A DNA stretch of 64,000 nucleotides from CAWBOV01 sp963790525. Its GTDB lineage: Bacteria; Actinomycetota; Actinomycetes; Mycobacteriales; Jatrophihabitantaceae. A program made the position numbers and the translations under genes. The stretch is from positions 434,001-498,000 of the forward strand of contig CAWBOV010000006.1 in NCBI GenBank assembly GCA_963790525.1, given 5' to 3'. The notes beneath the pieces were generated by a model. It was not told where the DNA came from. It made no database searches and was given only the letters and a program-made list of their open reading frames with translations. This document shows positions 18,586 to 27,848 of this stretch, one piece after another. Position 1 is the first letter of the stretch; every line of letters starts with the position of its first letter.

Positions 18586-19853
18586 AGCTGTGCTCCTTCG
18601 GGGCTGCCGTCGGTCGCACCGGCGGAAGCGGTGTCGTCGAGCGGTCCGGTGTAGTGCGGGTTCTCCCAGATGACCGAGCCGCCCTGTCCGAGCCCGACGC
18701 ACATGGCGGTCAGGCCGTACCGGACGTCCGGACGGTCGGCGAACTGCCGCGCCAGCTGCGTCATCAGACGCACGCCCGAGGAGGCCAGCGGGTGTCCGAC
18801 GGCGATCGCGCCGCCGTACTGGTTGACGCGCTCGTCGTCGTCGGCGATGCCGAAGTGGTCCAGCAGCGCCAGCACCTGGACCGCGAAGGCCTCGTTGAGC
18901 TCGAACAGGCCGATGTCCTCGATGCCGAGCCCGGCGCCGGCGAGCGCCTTCTCCGTCGAGGGGATCGGGCCGACGCCCATCGTCTCCGGGTCGACGCCGG
19001 CGAAGGCGTAGCTGACCAGGCGCATGCCGACCGGCAGCCCGAGTTCCACGGCGGTCTGTTCCGCGGCGAGGATGCACGCCGTCGCGCCGTCGTTCAGCCC
19101 GGCGGCGTTGCCGGCGGTGACCCGACCGTGTGCGCGGAAGGGCGTCTTCAGGGCTGCGAGGTCCTCGACGGTCGTACCCGGCCGCGGCGGCTCGTCGTGC
19201 GTGGCCAGCCCCCAGCCCAGCTCGGCGCTGCGGGTGGCCACCGGTACGAGATCGGGCTCGATCTTGCCGTCCGCGTAGGCCTTCGCGAGCTTGGCCTGGC
19301 TGGACGCGGCGAAGGCATCGGCGCGCTGCTTGGTGATGGCGGGAAAGCGGTCGTGCAGGTTCTCCGCGGTCGCGCCCATCGACAGCGCGCTCATGTCGAC
19401 GAGCTTCTCGGACAGGAAGCGCGGGTTGGGGTCGGCGCCCTCGCCCATCGGGTGGTGCCCCATGTGCTCGACACCACCGGCGATCGCCACGTCGTAGGCG
19501 CCGAAGGCGATGCCCGAGGCCAGTGTGGTGACGGCCGTCATCGCGCCGGCACACATGCGGTCGATGGCGAAGCCCGGGACGCTCTTGGGCAGCCCGGCGA
19601 GCAGGACGGCGGTGCGCCCGAGGGTGAGGCCCTGGTCGCCGATCTGGGTGGCCGCGGCGATGCCGACCTCGTCGACCCGCTCCGGCGGCAGCTCAGGGTG
19701 GCGGCGCATCAGCTCGCGAATGACGGACACGATCATGTCGTCGGCGCGCGTCTCGGCGTATATGCCCTTCGGTCCGGCCTTGCCGAACGGCGTGCGGGCA
19801 CCGTCGACGAAGACGACGTCCCGGATGGCGCGGGGGTGGGCGGAACGGGCCAC
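18582..19853 (-). CDS. fadA: Acetyl-CoA C-acyltransferase (beta-oxidation thiolase)
   Basis: A 423-residue thiolase. The nucleophilic cysteine is C101 in DRMCAGAM (most paralogues have CAS or CGS here), followed by NEAFAVQ, the GHP histidine motif (GHPLASSG, where GxSG is usual) and the second cysteine in MCVGLGQGG. It cleaves 3-ketoacyl-CoA with CoA and works with the coupled FadB. First gene of the fadAB operon in this locus. The atypical residue after the GHP histidine is seen in the actinomycete FadA branch as far as I recall. Confidence 0.92.
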   Translation of the reverse strand: MARSAHPRAIRDVVFVDGARTPFGKAGPKGIYAETRADDMIVSVIRELMRRHPELPPERVDEVGIAAATQIGDQGLTLGRTAVLLAGLPKSVPGFAIDRMCAGAMTAVTTLASGIAFGAYDVAIAGGVEHMGHHPMGEGADPNPRFLSEKLVDMSALSMGATAENLHDRFPAITKQRADAFAASSQAKLAKAYADGKIEPDLVPVATRSAELGWGLATHDEPPRPGTTVEDLAALKTPFRAHGRVTAGNAAGLNDGATACILAAEQTAVELGLPVGMRLVSYAFAGVDPETMGVGPIPSTEKALAGAGLGIEDIGLFELNEAFAVQVLALLDHFGIADDDERVNQYGGAIAVGHPLASSGVRLMTQLARQFADRPDVRYGLTAMCVGLGQGGSVIWENPHYTGPLDDTASAGATDGSPEGAQL

Positions 19854-20009
19854 GATGAGTTCTCCCTCAGGCGTCAGGGGCCGGTGCCGACGCGCGCGGA
19901 GCGCGTTGTTACTGGCGGGTAACTACCAGCCTAGCGCAGCGGCCCGAGCCGGGCGAGCACGACGCCCCGGACGGTCAGCCACCTGGCGCGTGGCCGCGCC
20001 CGAGCTCGG

Positions 20010-21347
20010 TCAGGCCTCGGTGGGTGGGGCGGCGGCGAGGCGCAGTGCCTCGGCCAGTGGCGCCGCGGTGAGCTCGACCTGCCACGGGCGCGCGCCGAGC
20101 TCGGCCAGCCGGCCGGCGACCGCAGCGACGTCCGTGCCCGTCGGCGGTTGCCAGCACAGCCGCCGGATGACGTCGGCGGCGAGGAGGTTCTGCACCTGGA
20201 TCGTGTGCTCGTCGCCGAGGGTCGCGATGGCCTCGCGCACGGCCACGAGGCGCGCCGCGGCGGCCGGGTCGCGCTCGCGCCAGCGCGCCGGCGGCGGCAC
20301 CGACTCCGGGTCCGAACGCTGGGCGAGGGACGGCAGTTGATGTTCCTCGAGGGCGCGCGCCGCCTCGAGGTGCTCGAACCAGCGGGCGACGTGCTTGCGC
20401 TGACGCGGCCCCTTGAAGACCGGCAGCGCCGACATCTCGGCTGCCGTCGTCGGGTTCGCTCGGACCGCCGCGACGATCGCCGAGTCCGGCAGCAGGCGCC
20501 CGGGCGCGATGTCGCGACTGGAGGCCATGGCGTCACGCGCCTCCCACAGCGCACGGACCTCACCGAGCTGGCGGCGGGAGCGCAGCACGTGGATCCCCGA
20601 CGTCCGGCGCCAGGGCTCGACGCGCGGAGCCGGTGGTGCCGCGGCCAGCGTGGCCGCGAACTCCTGCTCCGCCCATTCGCGCTTGCCGACGCGATCGAGC
20701 TCGGCGGCGACCGCGTCGCGCAGGCTGACGAGCAGTTCCACGTCGAGGGCCGCGTAGACGAGCCAGTCGGCCGGCAGCGGGCGGGTACTCCAGTCCGCCG
20801 CGGAGTGACCCTTGAGCAGCGTCACGTCGAGGAAGTGTTCGAGCATGGCCGCCAGGGACACCCGCTCCAGCCCGAGCAGTCGTCCCGCGGTCTCGGTGTC
20901 GAAGATCCGGACCGGATCGAGGCCGATCTCGCGCAGGCAGGCGAGGTCCTGGCTCGCCGCGTGCAGCACCCACTCCAGGTCGCCGATGACGGCCTGGAGG
21001 GGGAGCAGGTCCGGGACGGCGATCGGGTCGAGGAGCACATTGCCGACCCCGGCGCGGAAGAGCTGCACGAGGTACGCCCGCTGGCTGTAGCGGTAGCCGG
21101 AGGCCCGCTCCGCGTCCACCGCGACCACTCCGGTGCCCGCAGCCAGCAGCGCGCAGACCTCGGCGAGACCCTCCGCGGTCGTGATGGGGCCCAGCACCGG
21201 CTCCCGCGGAGCGTTGATCAGCTCGGGAGCGGGTGCGAGTTCGGCCGGATCGGCGTCCTCGACCACCGGACGCGGGGACGACTCGGCAGGATCGGCCGCG
21301 CTGTCCGGCGCGGATGTGGTGCTCGGCGTCGCCGAATCGCTCGTCAA
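20010..21347 (-). CDS. Ribonuclease D family 3'-5' exonuclease with HRDC domain
   Basis: About 445 residues from a TTG that overlaps the DUF3000 stop (TTGA); an upstream in-frame start would run deep into that gene. After a disordered serine/aspartate-rich leader of about 65 residues, the DEDDy exonuclease core shows VAVDAERASG (DxE), LHAASQDLACL (D) and YAALDVELL (Y and D). An HRDC-like region follows from about residue 255 (LWEARDAMASSRDIAPGRLL). RNase D trims 3' ends of stable RNA precursors. The start choice is the weak point. Confidence 0.85.
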   Translation of the reverse strand: MTSDSATPSTTSAPDSAADPAESSPRPVVEDADPAELAPAPELINAPREPVLGPITTAEGLAEVCALLAAGTGVVAVDAERASGYRYSQRAYLVQLFRAGVGNVLLDPIAVPDLLPLQAVIGDLEWVLHAASQDLACLREIGLDPVRIFDTETAGRLLGLERVSLAAMLEHFLDVTLLKGHSAADWSTRPLPADWLVYAALDVELLVSLRDAVAAELDRVGKREWAEQEFAATLAAAPPAPRVEPWRRTSGIHVLRSRRQLGEVRALWEARDAMASSRDIAPGRLLPDSAIVAAVRANPTTAAEMSALPVFKGPRQRKHVARWFEHLEAARALEEHQLPSLAQRSDPESVPPPARWRERDPAAAARLVAVREAIATLGDEHTIQVQNLLAADVIRRLCWQPPTGTDVAAVAGRLAELGARPWQVELTAAPLAEALRLAAAPPTEA

Positions 21348-21967
21348 GTCGCCGACCGACCGAGGACGGTGACTCCCTCGGGCGCGAGTCCGGCGGCGAT
21401 GGCTAGGAGATCCACGAAGGCCAGTAGATGTGCCGTCAGATCCGGACTCGTCGGTGTCCATGATCCGCGCAGCTCCAGCGAGGTAGTCGACGACGGGCCG
21501 TGCACGTCGCCGAATCGGGTGGATGTGGTCTGGGTGACTGTGCCGCCGGCGGCGGTGTACTCGGCGCCCCGCTCCTCCAGGGAGGAGGTCAGCCAGCTCC
21601 AGCCGACCTGCGGGAGAAGCGGGTCGCCGACCATGTCATCGGCCAGCTCGGCCGAGGCATAGACGACCAGGCGCAGGTCGCCGTCCCAGGCATCGGCGCC
21701 GTCGGGGTCGTGCAGGAGCACCAGCCGCCCGGTCGCGCCCTCGGTGTCGTCGCCGGCCACGACGTCAGCCGACAGGGCGTAGCTGTAGGGCGCCAGTCGC
21801 TGCGGCGCGCGGATCGGCTCGACCCGCACGTCGGAACGGGCGACGGTCCGTTCGAGACTCTCGACGGCCCGCCGGAACGTCGCAGGCGCGGCAGCGGCGT
21901 CGGGCACGGCAGCGTCCGAACCGCCGGACGGTGCGGACGCGAGGTCGGGCTGGGGCGTCTGGGTCAC
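21344..21967 (-). CDS. DUF3000 family protein
   Basis: A 207-residue soluble protein with the DUF3000 layout: FRRAVESLERTVARSDV with EPIRAPQRLAPYSYAL in the N-terminal half, LVLLHDPDGADAWDGDLRLV, a WSWLTSSLEERGAEYTA helix, and the C-terminal AHLLAFVDLLAIAAGLAPEGV. The GTG at 21967 is preferred over one at 22006 because a GGGACGG purine-rich stretch sits upstream of it. DUF3000 genes pair with the RNase D gene in actinomycetes, translationally coupled as here. Function unknown; the divergent neighbour is hemE. Confidence 0.85.
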   Translation of the reverse strand: MTQTPQPDLASAPSGGSDAAVPDAAAAPATFRRAVESLERTVARSDVRVEPIRAPQRLAPYSYALSADVVAGDDTEGATGRLVLLHDPDGADAWDGDLRLVVYASAELADDMVGDPLLPQVGWSWLTSSLEERGAEYTAAGGTVTQTTSTRFGDVHGPSSTTSLELRGSWTPTSPDLTAHLLAFVDLLAIAAGLAPEGVTVLGRSAT

Positions 21968-22135
21968 TGCGCACCGTCCCAGGTTGCCGGGCGCGTCGGG
22001 ACGCACTCGGAACCGAGTCTGGACTGCATGACCATGTGTACCCTCCGCAGACGTCTGGGCGAACGCTCAACGGTTACATGAGCCTGCTGGGAACGACCGT
22101 AGGCGCGCCGTCACCGGCCCGCCAGCCGTGCGAGG

Positions 22136-23221
22136 ATGACCGCGATGACTGCCACGCCGCCCGACACCGCCGACTCCTCCGCCGGGCCGGACCCGCGCAC
22201 CGACTCCCTGCTGGTGCGCGCGGCCCGCGGGCGCCCCGGCGCGCGACCTCCCGTCTGGTTCATGCGCCAGGCCGGGCGTTCGCTCCCGGAGTACCGCGCG
22301 CTGCGGGTGGGAACGGGCATGCTGCAGGCCTGCCGGACGCCGGACCTGGTCACCGAGATCACCCTGCAGCCGGTCCGCAGGCACGGGGTGGACGCCGCGA
22401 TCCTGTTCTCCGACATCGTGATCCCGCTCGTCGCCATCGGCCTGGACGTGGACATCGTCGCCGGGACCGGCCCGGTGGTCAGCGAGCCGGTGCGGAGCGC
22501 GGCGGACGTCGCCCGGGTGCGCCCGCTGGAGCCGGGGGACGTGGCCTACATCGACGAGGCCGTGCGCCAGCTCGTCACCGAACTCGGTCCCGTTCCGCTG
22601 ATCGGCTTCGCCGGCGCGCCGTTCACCCTGGCGAGCTACCTGATCGAGGGTGGCCCGTCGCGCGACCATGCCCGCACCAAGGCACTCATGCACTCCGAGC
22701 CGGACGTCTGGCATGCCCTGCTGGCCCGCCTGGCGGCTGTCACCGGCGCGTTCCTGCGCGTGCAGGTCGACGCGGGGGTGTCCGTCGTGCAGCTGTTCGA
22801 CTCCTGGGCGGGCGCGCTGTCGGCGGCCGACTACGCCGAATTCGTCCTGCCGCACAGCGCCCTCGCCCTGGGCGCGCTCGACGACACGGACGTCCCGATC
22901 ATCCACTTCGGCGTCGGGACGGGTGAGCTGCTGCCGCAGATGCGCCTGGTCGGAGCGGACGTGGTCGGGGTCGACTGGCGCACTCCGCTGGACGACGCCG
23001 CCCGGCGGATCGGCCCGAACGCCGTCGTCCAGGGCAACCTCGACCCGGCGCTGGTGCTCGCCGACTGGCCCGTGATCGAGACCGAGGTCCGCCGCATCGT
23101 CGCCCAGGGACGGGCCGCCGACGGGCACATCTTCAACCTCGGCCACGGGGTGCTGCCCGACACCGACCCGGCAGTGCTCACCCGCATCGTCGAGCTGGTC
23201 AAGACCCTCGACAGCGAGTGA
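22136..23221 (+). CDS. hemE: Uroporphyrinogen decarboxylase
   Basis: A 361-residue enzyme that removes four acetate carboxyls from uroporphyrinogen III to give coproporphyrinogen III in the cytoplasm. The signature PVWFMRQAGRSLPEYR (with the substrate-binding arginines), the catalytic aspartate in AAILFSDIVIPL, GFAGAPFTLASYLIEGG and the C-terminal FNLGHGVLP are all present. A second ATG three codons inside is an equally good start. It is first in the hemE-cgoX-chdC operon, and its stop overlaps the next gene (GTGA). Confidence 0.95.
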   Translation: MTAMTATPPDTADSSAGPDPRTDSLLVRAARGRPGARPPVWFMRQAGRSLPEYRALRVGTGMLQACRTPDLVTEITLQPVRRHGVDAAILFSDIVIPLVAIGLDVDIVAGTGPVVSEPVRSAADVARVRPLEPGDVAYIDEAVRQLVTELGPVPLIGFAGAPFTLASYLIEGGPSRDHARTKALMHSEPDVWHALLARLAAVTGAFLRVQVDAGVSVVQLFDSWAGALSAADYAEFVLPHSALALGALDDTDVPIIHFGVGTGELLPQMRLVGADVVGVDWRTPLDDAARRIGPNAVVQGNLDPALVLADWPVIETEVRRIVAQGRAADGHIFNLGHGVLPDTDPAVLTRIVELVKTLDSE

Positions 23222-24618
23222 CGCCGATGCACATCGTCGTCGTAGGCGGCGGCATCTCGGGGTTGGCCGCCGCCTTCCACGCCGCGACCGCCCTGCCCGG
23301 GGCGAGCGTGGAGGTGCTGGAGCAGGCCGATCACATCGGGGGGAAGCTCCGGCTCGACGACATCGCGGGGCATCGCGTCGACGTCGGCGCCGAGTCGATG
23401 CTCGCGCGCCGCCCGGAGGGGATCGGCCTGCTCGAGGCAGTCGGGCTGGCGGGTGAGCGCATCTCGCCGCTGACCACCTCCGCGACACTCTGGATCTCCG
23501 GCGCCGCGCGGCCGATTCCCGCCGGCACCGTCATGGGCATCCCGACCGATCTCGCGGCCGTCGAGCGCAGCGGCACGCTGTCACCGGGCGCGCAGGCGAG
23601 GATCGCGGCCGAGGACGACGCGGGCGAGCCGCGCCTGGAGCAGGACATCTCGGTCGGCACCCTCGTGGCTCGGCGCATGGGACACGAGGTGGTCGACCAC
23701 CTGGTCGACCCGTTGCTCGGGGGTGTCTACGCCGGTCGCGCCGAGCAGATCTCCCTCCGGGCGGCCGTACCCGCCCTGGCCGAGCGGCTCGCCACCGACG
23801 GTGGATCGCTGCTGGCGGCCGCCCGGGCCGTGGCCGCCGCCGGGGCACGTGCCCATCCGAACGGCGAGCCGGCCTTCACGTCCCTCGCCGGCGGACTGGG
23901 CTCGTTGCCGGGTGCCGTCGCCGCGACGCGTGCGTTCACGGTGCGCACCTCGACGGCGGTGCGCGAGATCCACCGCACCGCGACCGGGTTCCGCCTGGAC
24001 ATCGGCCCCCGACCGGACGGGCTGAGCATCGACGCGGATGCCGTCATCGTCGCGACGCCGCCGGGCAAGGCGGCCGGCCTGCTGCGCGCCCTCGCGCCGC
24101 TCGCGAGCGCCGACCTGGGTGCGATCCGTTCGGCCAGCGTGGCGATAGTGACCCTGGCCTACCAGGCCGGGACGTCGCTGCCGGCGGGCAGCGGGATGCT
24201 CGTCCCCGCCTCACAGGGCCGGATGGTCAAGGGCATCACGGTGACGACGCAGAAATGGCCCGGGCGGGCGGCCGACGTGGTCCTGCTCCGTGCGTCGCTG
24301 GGGCGGGTGGGTGACGAGGCCGTCCTCCAGCGACCCGACGGCGATCTCGCGGCACTCGCGGTCCGGGACGTCGCCGACCTGCTGGGGGCGCAGGTGGCGC
24401 CCATCGACCGGCTGGTCACGCGGTGGGGCGGTGGCCTGCCGCAGTACGCGGTCGGCCACCTCGACGCCGTCGCGCGGATCCGGAACGCGGTCGCGGACGT
24501 CCCCGGTCTGGCCGTCGCCGGAGCGGCCTACGACGGCGTCGGCATACCCGCGTGCATCCGCTCCGGGCGCCTGGCCGCGGACCGGGTGGTGGCGCACCTG
24601 GGCGGTCGCGGACAATGA
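23218..24618 (+). CDS. cgoX: Coproporphyrinogen III oxidase (HemG/HemY family flavoprotein)
   Basis: A 466-residue FAD protein starting with the dinucleotide fold VVVGGGISGLAAA. The substrate-domain motif VGAESMLARRPEG and the C-terminal FAD signature GLAVAGAAYDGVGIPACIRSG are typical. Historically called protoporphyrinogen oxidase, but with chdC downstream it should oxidise coproporphyrinogen III to coproporphyrin III in the coproporphyrin-dependent route. The GTG overlaps the hemE stop; an ATG three codons in is an alternative. No frameshift. Confidence 0.92.
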   Translation: MTPMHIVVVGGGISGLAAAFHAATALPGASVEVLEQADHIGGKLRLDDIAGHRVDVGAESMLARRPEGIGLLEAVGLAGERISPLTTSATLWISGAARPIPAGTVMGIPTDLAAVERSGTLSPGAQARIAAEDDAGEPRLEQDISVGTLVARRMGHEVVDHLVDPLLGGVYAGRAEQISLRAAVPALAERLATDGGSLLAAARAVAAAGARAHPNGEPAFTSLAGGLGSLPGAVAATRAFTVRTSTAVREIHRTATGFRLDIGPRPDGLSIDADAVIVATPPGKAAGLLRALAPLASADLGAIRSASVAIVTLAYQAGTSLPAGSGMLVPASQGRMVKGITVTTQKWPGRAADVVLLRASLGRVGDEAVLQRPDGDLAALAVRDVADLLGAQVAPIDRLVTRWGGGLPQYAVGHLDAVARIRNAVADVPGLAVAGAAYDGVGIPACIRSGRLAADRVVAHLGGRGQ

Positions 24619-24622
24619 ACCC

Positions 24623-25315
24623 ATGGTCGATGGCAAGCAGGCTCGCGAACTCAATGACGTCATCCGCTACACCGCCTGGTCGGTGTTCCGCTCGGCGGTG
24701 CCGCTGGGGGAGGACCGGGACAAGCTCAGCGCCGAGGTCGAGTCCCTGATCGCGGACCTGGCGACCGAGGACGTGACGGTCCGTGGTCTGTACGACGTCT
24801 CGGCCCTGCGCGCGGACGCCGACGTGATGGTCTGGTGGCACGCCGCCACGGCGGACGCGCTCCAGAACGCCTACAGCCGCTTCCGGCGGACCGAGCTGGG
24901 CGCCCATCTGGCTCCGGTGTGGTCGAACATGGCGCTGCACCGCCCTGCCGAGTTCAACAAGAGCCACATCCCGGCGTTCTTGGCCGACGAGACGCCGCGT
25001 GCCTATGTCTGCGTCTACCCGTTCGTCCGCAGCTACGACTGGTACCTGCTCGACGACACCAAGCGCCGCGCCCTGCTGGCCGAGCACGGCCAGATGGCGC
25101 GCGAGTACCCGGACGTGCGCGCGAACACCGTCGCGTCGTTCGCCCTCGGCGACTACGAATGGCTACTGGCCTTCGAGGCGGACGAGCTGTACCGGATCGT
25201 CGACCTCATGCGCCACCTGCGCGGGTCGGAGACGCGGATGTACGTCCGCGAGGAGGTCCCGTTCTTCACCGGCTCACGGCGTTCGGCGGCGGAGATCGTC
25301 GCCGCACTGCCCTAG
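24623..25315 (+). CDS. chdC: Coproheme decarboxylase (HemQ, chlorite-dismutase family)
   Basis: A 230-residue protein of the chlorite dismutase family. The start ATG is five bases after the cgoX stop. The family core YVCVYPFVRSYDWYLL (with the conserved tyrosine whose radical drives decarboxylation), the proximal histidine region around LLAEHGQMAREYPDV, and the C-terminal VREEVPFFTG are present. It converts coproheme to heme b, the last step of the pathway used by Actinobacteria and Firmicutes. This gene is good evidence that the organism uses that route. The ferrochelatase step (cpfC) is not in the window. Confidence 0.94.
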   Translation: MVDGKQARELNDVIRYTAWSVFRSAVPLGEDRDKLSAEVESLIADLATEDVTVRGLYDVSALRADADVMVWWHAATADALQNAYSRFRRTELGAHLAPVWSNMALHRPAEFNKSHIPAFLADETPRAYVCVYPFVRSYDWYLLDDTKRRALLAEHGQMAREYPDVRANTVASFALGDYEWLLAFEADELYRIVDLMRHLRGSETRMYVREEVPFFTGSRRSAAEIVAALP

Positions 25316-25357
25316 CCGCGGCCAAACCCGCTCGGTACGTCGGGCCTGCTCGTGCGG

Positions 25358-25792
25358 TCAGGCCTTGTCGGCCTGTCCCGCCTCCTCGAAGGTCATCGAG
25401 ATCGAGTTGATGCAGTAGCGCAGGTCCGTCGGCGTCCCGTAGCCCTCGCCGGCGAACACGTGGCCCAGGTGGCTGTGGCAGTTCGCGCAGACGACCTCGA
25501 CGCGGTGCGCGCCCAGGCTGTCGTCCGGGCGCTCGATGATGCGGTCGCCGGCCAGCGGGGAGAAGAAGCTCGGCCAGCCGCAGTGGGAGTCGAACTTCTC
25601 GGTGCTGCGGAAGAGCTCGGCGTCACAGGCGCGGCAGCGGTAGATCCCGACGCGATGGTTGTCGGTGTACTCGCCCACGTAGGGGCGCTCGGTGGCCGCC
25701 TGCCGGAGCACCGCGTACTCGGCAGGTGTCAGCTCGGCGCGCCACTCGGCGTCGGTCTTGACCACGGCAGGTGCGGACTCGGATGTCGTCAT
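25358..25792 (-). CDS. msrB: Peptide-methionine (R)-S-oxide reductase
   Basis: A 144-residue MsrB that repairs methionine-R-sulfoxide in proteins. The structural zinc cysteines form two CxxC pairs (C53/C56 and C102/C105), the HCGWPSF motif starts at residue 70, and the catalytic cysteine is C127 in RYCINS. No signal peptide, so it acts in the cytoplasm. It converges with chdC with a 42-bp gap. The hemQ-msrB neighbourhood is common in actinomycetes. Confidence 0.95.
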   Translation of the reverse strand: MTTSESAPAVVKTDAEWRAELTPAEYAVLRQAATERPYVGEYTDNHRVGIYRCRACDAELFRSTEKFDSHCGWPSFFSPLAGDRIIERPDDSLGAHRVEVVCANCHSHLGHVFAGEGYGTPTDLRYCINSISMTFEEAGQADKA

Positions 25793-25868
25793 GCATCCGA
25801 CGGTACCGACGACACGGCCCGGTCTGCATTACGGACCCCTGAACGCGGTCCGGCCTGGCGCGGCGGGT

Positions 25869-26132
25869 CTAGAGGGTCCGCGCCCCGCTGACGACGCCGA
25901 CGACGATCGCCAGCGCGAAACCGAGGAGCACCAGCCAGACGACGATCTTGGCCACGGTCCGGCGCAGCGGCGTGACGGCATGCACGCCCGCGGCGAACGC
26001 GGCCATGTTCCGGATCTCGCCCTCCGGGGTGTTGGGGTTGACGGGGCGGGCGTCCTTGGCGTCGAGGAACTGGACCAGCGGCCGCTCGCGCCGGCGCGCC
26101 GGATCGTCTTCTGTCGAGCGTCGATCGTCCAC
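25869..26132 (-). CDS. Small single-pass membrane protein of unknown function
   Basis: An 87-residue protein whose C-terminal third is one hydrophobic helix (IVVWLVLLGFALAIVVGVVSG) ending six residues from the stop. The N-terminal 55 residues are charged and include PVNPNTPEGEIRNMAAFAAGVHA. The GTG at 26132 is chosen because the longer frame adds an arginine-rich extension overlapping the upstream intergenic region. I do not recognise the family. It sits alone between msrB and the divergent ligD-type gene. Confidence 0.55.
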   Translation of the reverse strand: MDDRRSTEDDPARRRERPLVQFLDAKDARPVNPNTPEGEIRNMAAFAAGVHAVTPLRRTVAKIVVWLVLLGFALAIVVGVVSGARTL

Positions 26133-26293
26133 GCCACATCCCCGGACTCGATGGTGTACCCGCGCGCGGCGCGGGTAGGTGGCCGGCACACTGCGTGCGC
26201 CGTTGCCTCAGCGTGCCGGACGCATGGCCCGTGCGCCAGCGTTCCGGGCGTAGTTTCCCTCACCTCACACGACTCACGCGATAGTTTGGGGCC

Positions 26294-27352
26294 ATGACGC
26301 CAACGCCAGCGGTGGAACTGCCGGTCGGCGACCGGCTCGTGCGGATCAGCAACCCCGATCGCGTCTACTTCAGCGCGCGGGGGGAGACCAAGCTGGATCT
26401 GGCCAGGTACTACGTCTCGGTGGGTGACGGGATCGTCCGCGCGCTGCGGGAGCGGCCCTGCATGCTGCACCGTTATCCCGACGGTGTCGACGGCGAGAAG
26501 ATCTACCAGAAGCGGCTGCCCAAGGGCGCGCCGCCGTGGGTCGAGACCGTCGAGGTGCGGTTCCCGTCCGGGCGCACGGCCGACGAGCTCTGCGTGACCG
26601 AACTCGCCGACGTCATCTGGGCGGTCCAGATGTCCACGGTGGAGTTCCACCCGTGGCACTCACGGCGGGCGGACACCGAGAGCCCCGACGAGCTGCGCAT
26701 CGATCTGGATCCGCAGCCGGGCACCGGTTTTGCGGAGGCTCAGCGTGTCGCGGCGATCGTGCACGAGACCCTGGACGAACTCGGAGCCGTCGGGTGGCCG
26801 AAGACGTCCGGCTCGCGGGGCATCCACATCTACGTCCGCATCCGCCCCGACCACGGTTTCCGCGAGGTGCGCCGCGCCGCGCTGGCCTTCGCCCGGGAGA
26901 TCGAGCGCCGCGCGCCGGCGCTGGTGACCACCGCATGGTGGAAGGAGGAGCGGGGCGAGCAGATCTTCCTGGACTACAACCAGAACGCGCGCGACCGCAC
27001 CATCGCTGCGGCCTATTCGGTCCGGGGCATGCCGCACGCGCCGGTGTCGGCGCCGGTCACCTGGGACGAGCTGCCCGATGTCGAGATGGCGGACTTCACC
27101 ATCGCGACGATGCCCGAACGGTTCGCCCGCCTCGGCGACGTCCATGCCGGGATCGACGACGCTGTCTGGTCGATCGAGCCGCTGCTGGAGTGGGCCGAGC
27201 GCGACGAGCGCGATCACGGGCTCGGCGACGCGCCCTACCCGCCCAACTTCCCGAAGATGGACGGTGAGCCGCCACGGGTCCAGCCGTCGAAGATGAACAG
27301 GGCCAACTGGGACTCCGACGGCCACCCGGTCAGCGACGTCGAAGCCAGGTAG
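26294..27352 (+). CDS. NHEJ LigD-type DNA polymerase/primase domain protein
   Basis: A 352-residue stand-alone polymerase domain of the archaeo-eukaryotic primase superfamily, the PolDom of bacterial NHEJ ligase D. The catalytic acidic pair is D137 and D139 in the RIDLDPQ motif, after VEFHPWH; the SGSRGIHIYV strand and the RDRTIAAAYSVRG motif are also typical. It adds ribo- or deoxynucleotides during double-strand break repair. Ligase and nuclease domains are not fused to it; a LigC-type ligase lies at 54 kb. No Ku gene is in the window. A decayed copy of residues 129-211 lies about 1.2 kb downstream. Confidence 0.92.
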   Translation: MTPTPAVELPVGDRLVRISNPDRVYFSARGETKLDLARYYVSVGDGIVRALRERPCMLHRYPDGVDGEKIYQKRLPKGAPPWVETVEVRFPSGRTADELCVTELADVIWAVQMSTVEFHPWHSRRADTESPDELRIDLDPQPGTGFAEAQRVAAIVHETLDELGAVGWPKTSGSRGIHIYVRIRPDHGFREVRRAALAFAREIERRAPALVTTAWWKEERGEQIFLDYNQNARDRTIAAAYSVRGMPHAPVSAPVTWDELPDVEMADFTIATMPERFARLGDVHAGIDDAVWSIEPLLEWAERDERDHGLGDAPYPPNFPKMDGEPPRVQPSKMNRANWDSDGHPVSDVEAR

Positions 27353-27356
27353 GCCA

Positions 27357-27385
27357 GGCAACGCGCGCCGCGTCAGCGCGGTGCC
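27357..27385 (+). terminator. Possible bidirectional terminator between convergent genes
   Basis: GGCA-x2-GCGC pairs with GCGC-x2-TGCC across a short loop, in the 33-bp gap between the polymerase gene and the convergent membrane protein gene. No U-tract, as is common in actinomycetes. Confidence 0.35.
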
Positions 27386-27793
27386 TCAGCGTGCGACTCC
27401 GATGATCAGCAGACCCGTTGCGACCACCATCGCGGGCGCCAGGGTGATGAGGAGCAGATCGACGACGCGCTCCTGTGCCGCCCCCGCTCGGTGCTCACCC
27501 GTCGCGCCCGGCGCGAACCGGTGGCCGGCGCCCCACAGCGAACCGAGTTGGGTAGCAAGCCAGTTGGCGTACGTCCCGTAGACGAGCAGCACCACGGTGA
27601 CGATCTCCCAGCCGTGCGCCAGGTGCACGTGCGGCCACGTCAGCCCGATCACGATGAGGAACGGTCCGTTCGTCATGCCTTGGAGGTGACTGGCAACCCC
27701 CATGCGCGGGTTCTTCAGCATCGGGACCGCGAGCCCGGTCAGCAGGCCGAGAAGAAAGAGCACGAGTCCGAGGACGATCAGCAGGTCCTGCAT
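27386..27793 (-). CDS. Hydroxylaminobenzene mutase / styrene-oxide isomerase-like membrane protein
   Basis: A 135-residue protein with four hydrophobic helices. Motifs KNPRMGVASHLQGMTNGPFLI in the second helix and VYGTYANWLATQLGSLWGAG in the third are those of the HAB mutase and styrene oxide isomerase family, which isomerise small aromatic hydroxylamines or epoxides in the membrane (the isomerases are reported to bind heme b). An in-frame ATG seven codons upstream is an alternative start. The physiological substrate is unknown. It is convergent with the polymerase gene, and its 5' end abuts the decayed polymerase copy. Confidence 0.75.
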   Translation of the reverse strand: MQDLLIVLGLVLFLLGLLTGLAVPMLKNPRMGVASHLQGMTNGPFLIVIGLTWPHVHLAHGWEIVTVVLLVYGTYANWLATQLGSLWGAGHRFAPGATGEHRAGAAQERVVDLLLITLAPAMVVATGLLIIGVAR

Positions 27794-27848
27794 CGGCCAC
27801 ACGCTAGTCGTCATGATCCGGCTTGCTGACCGAGTCGATCGAACACAC

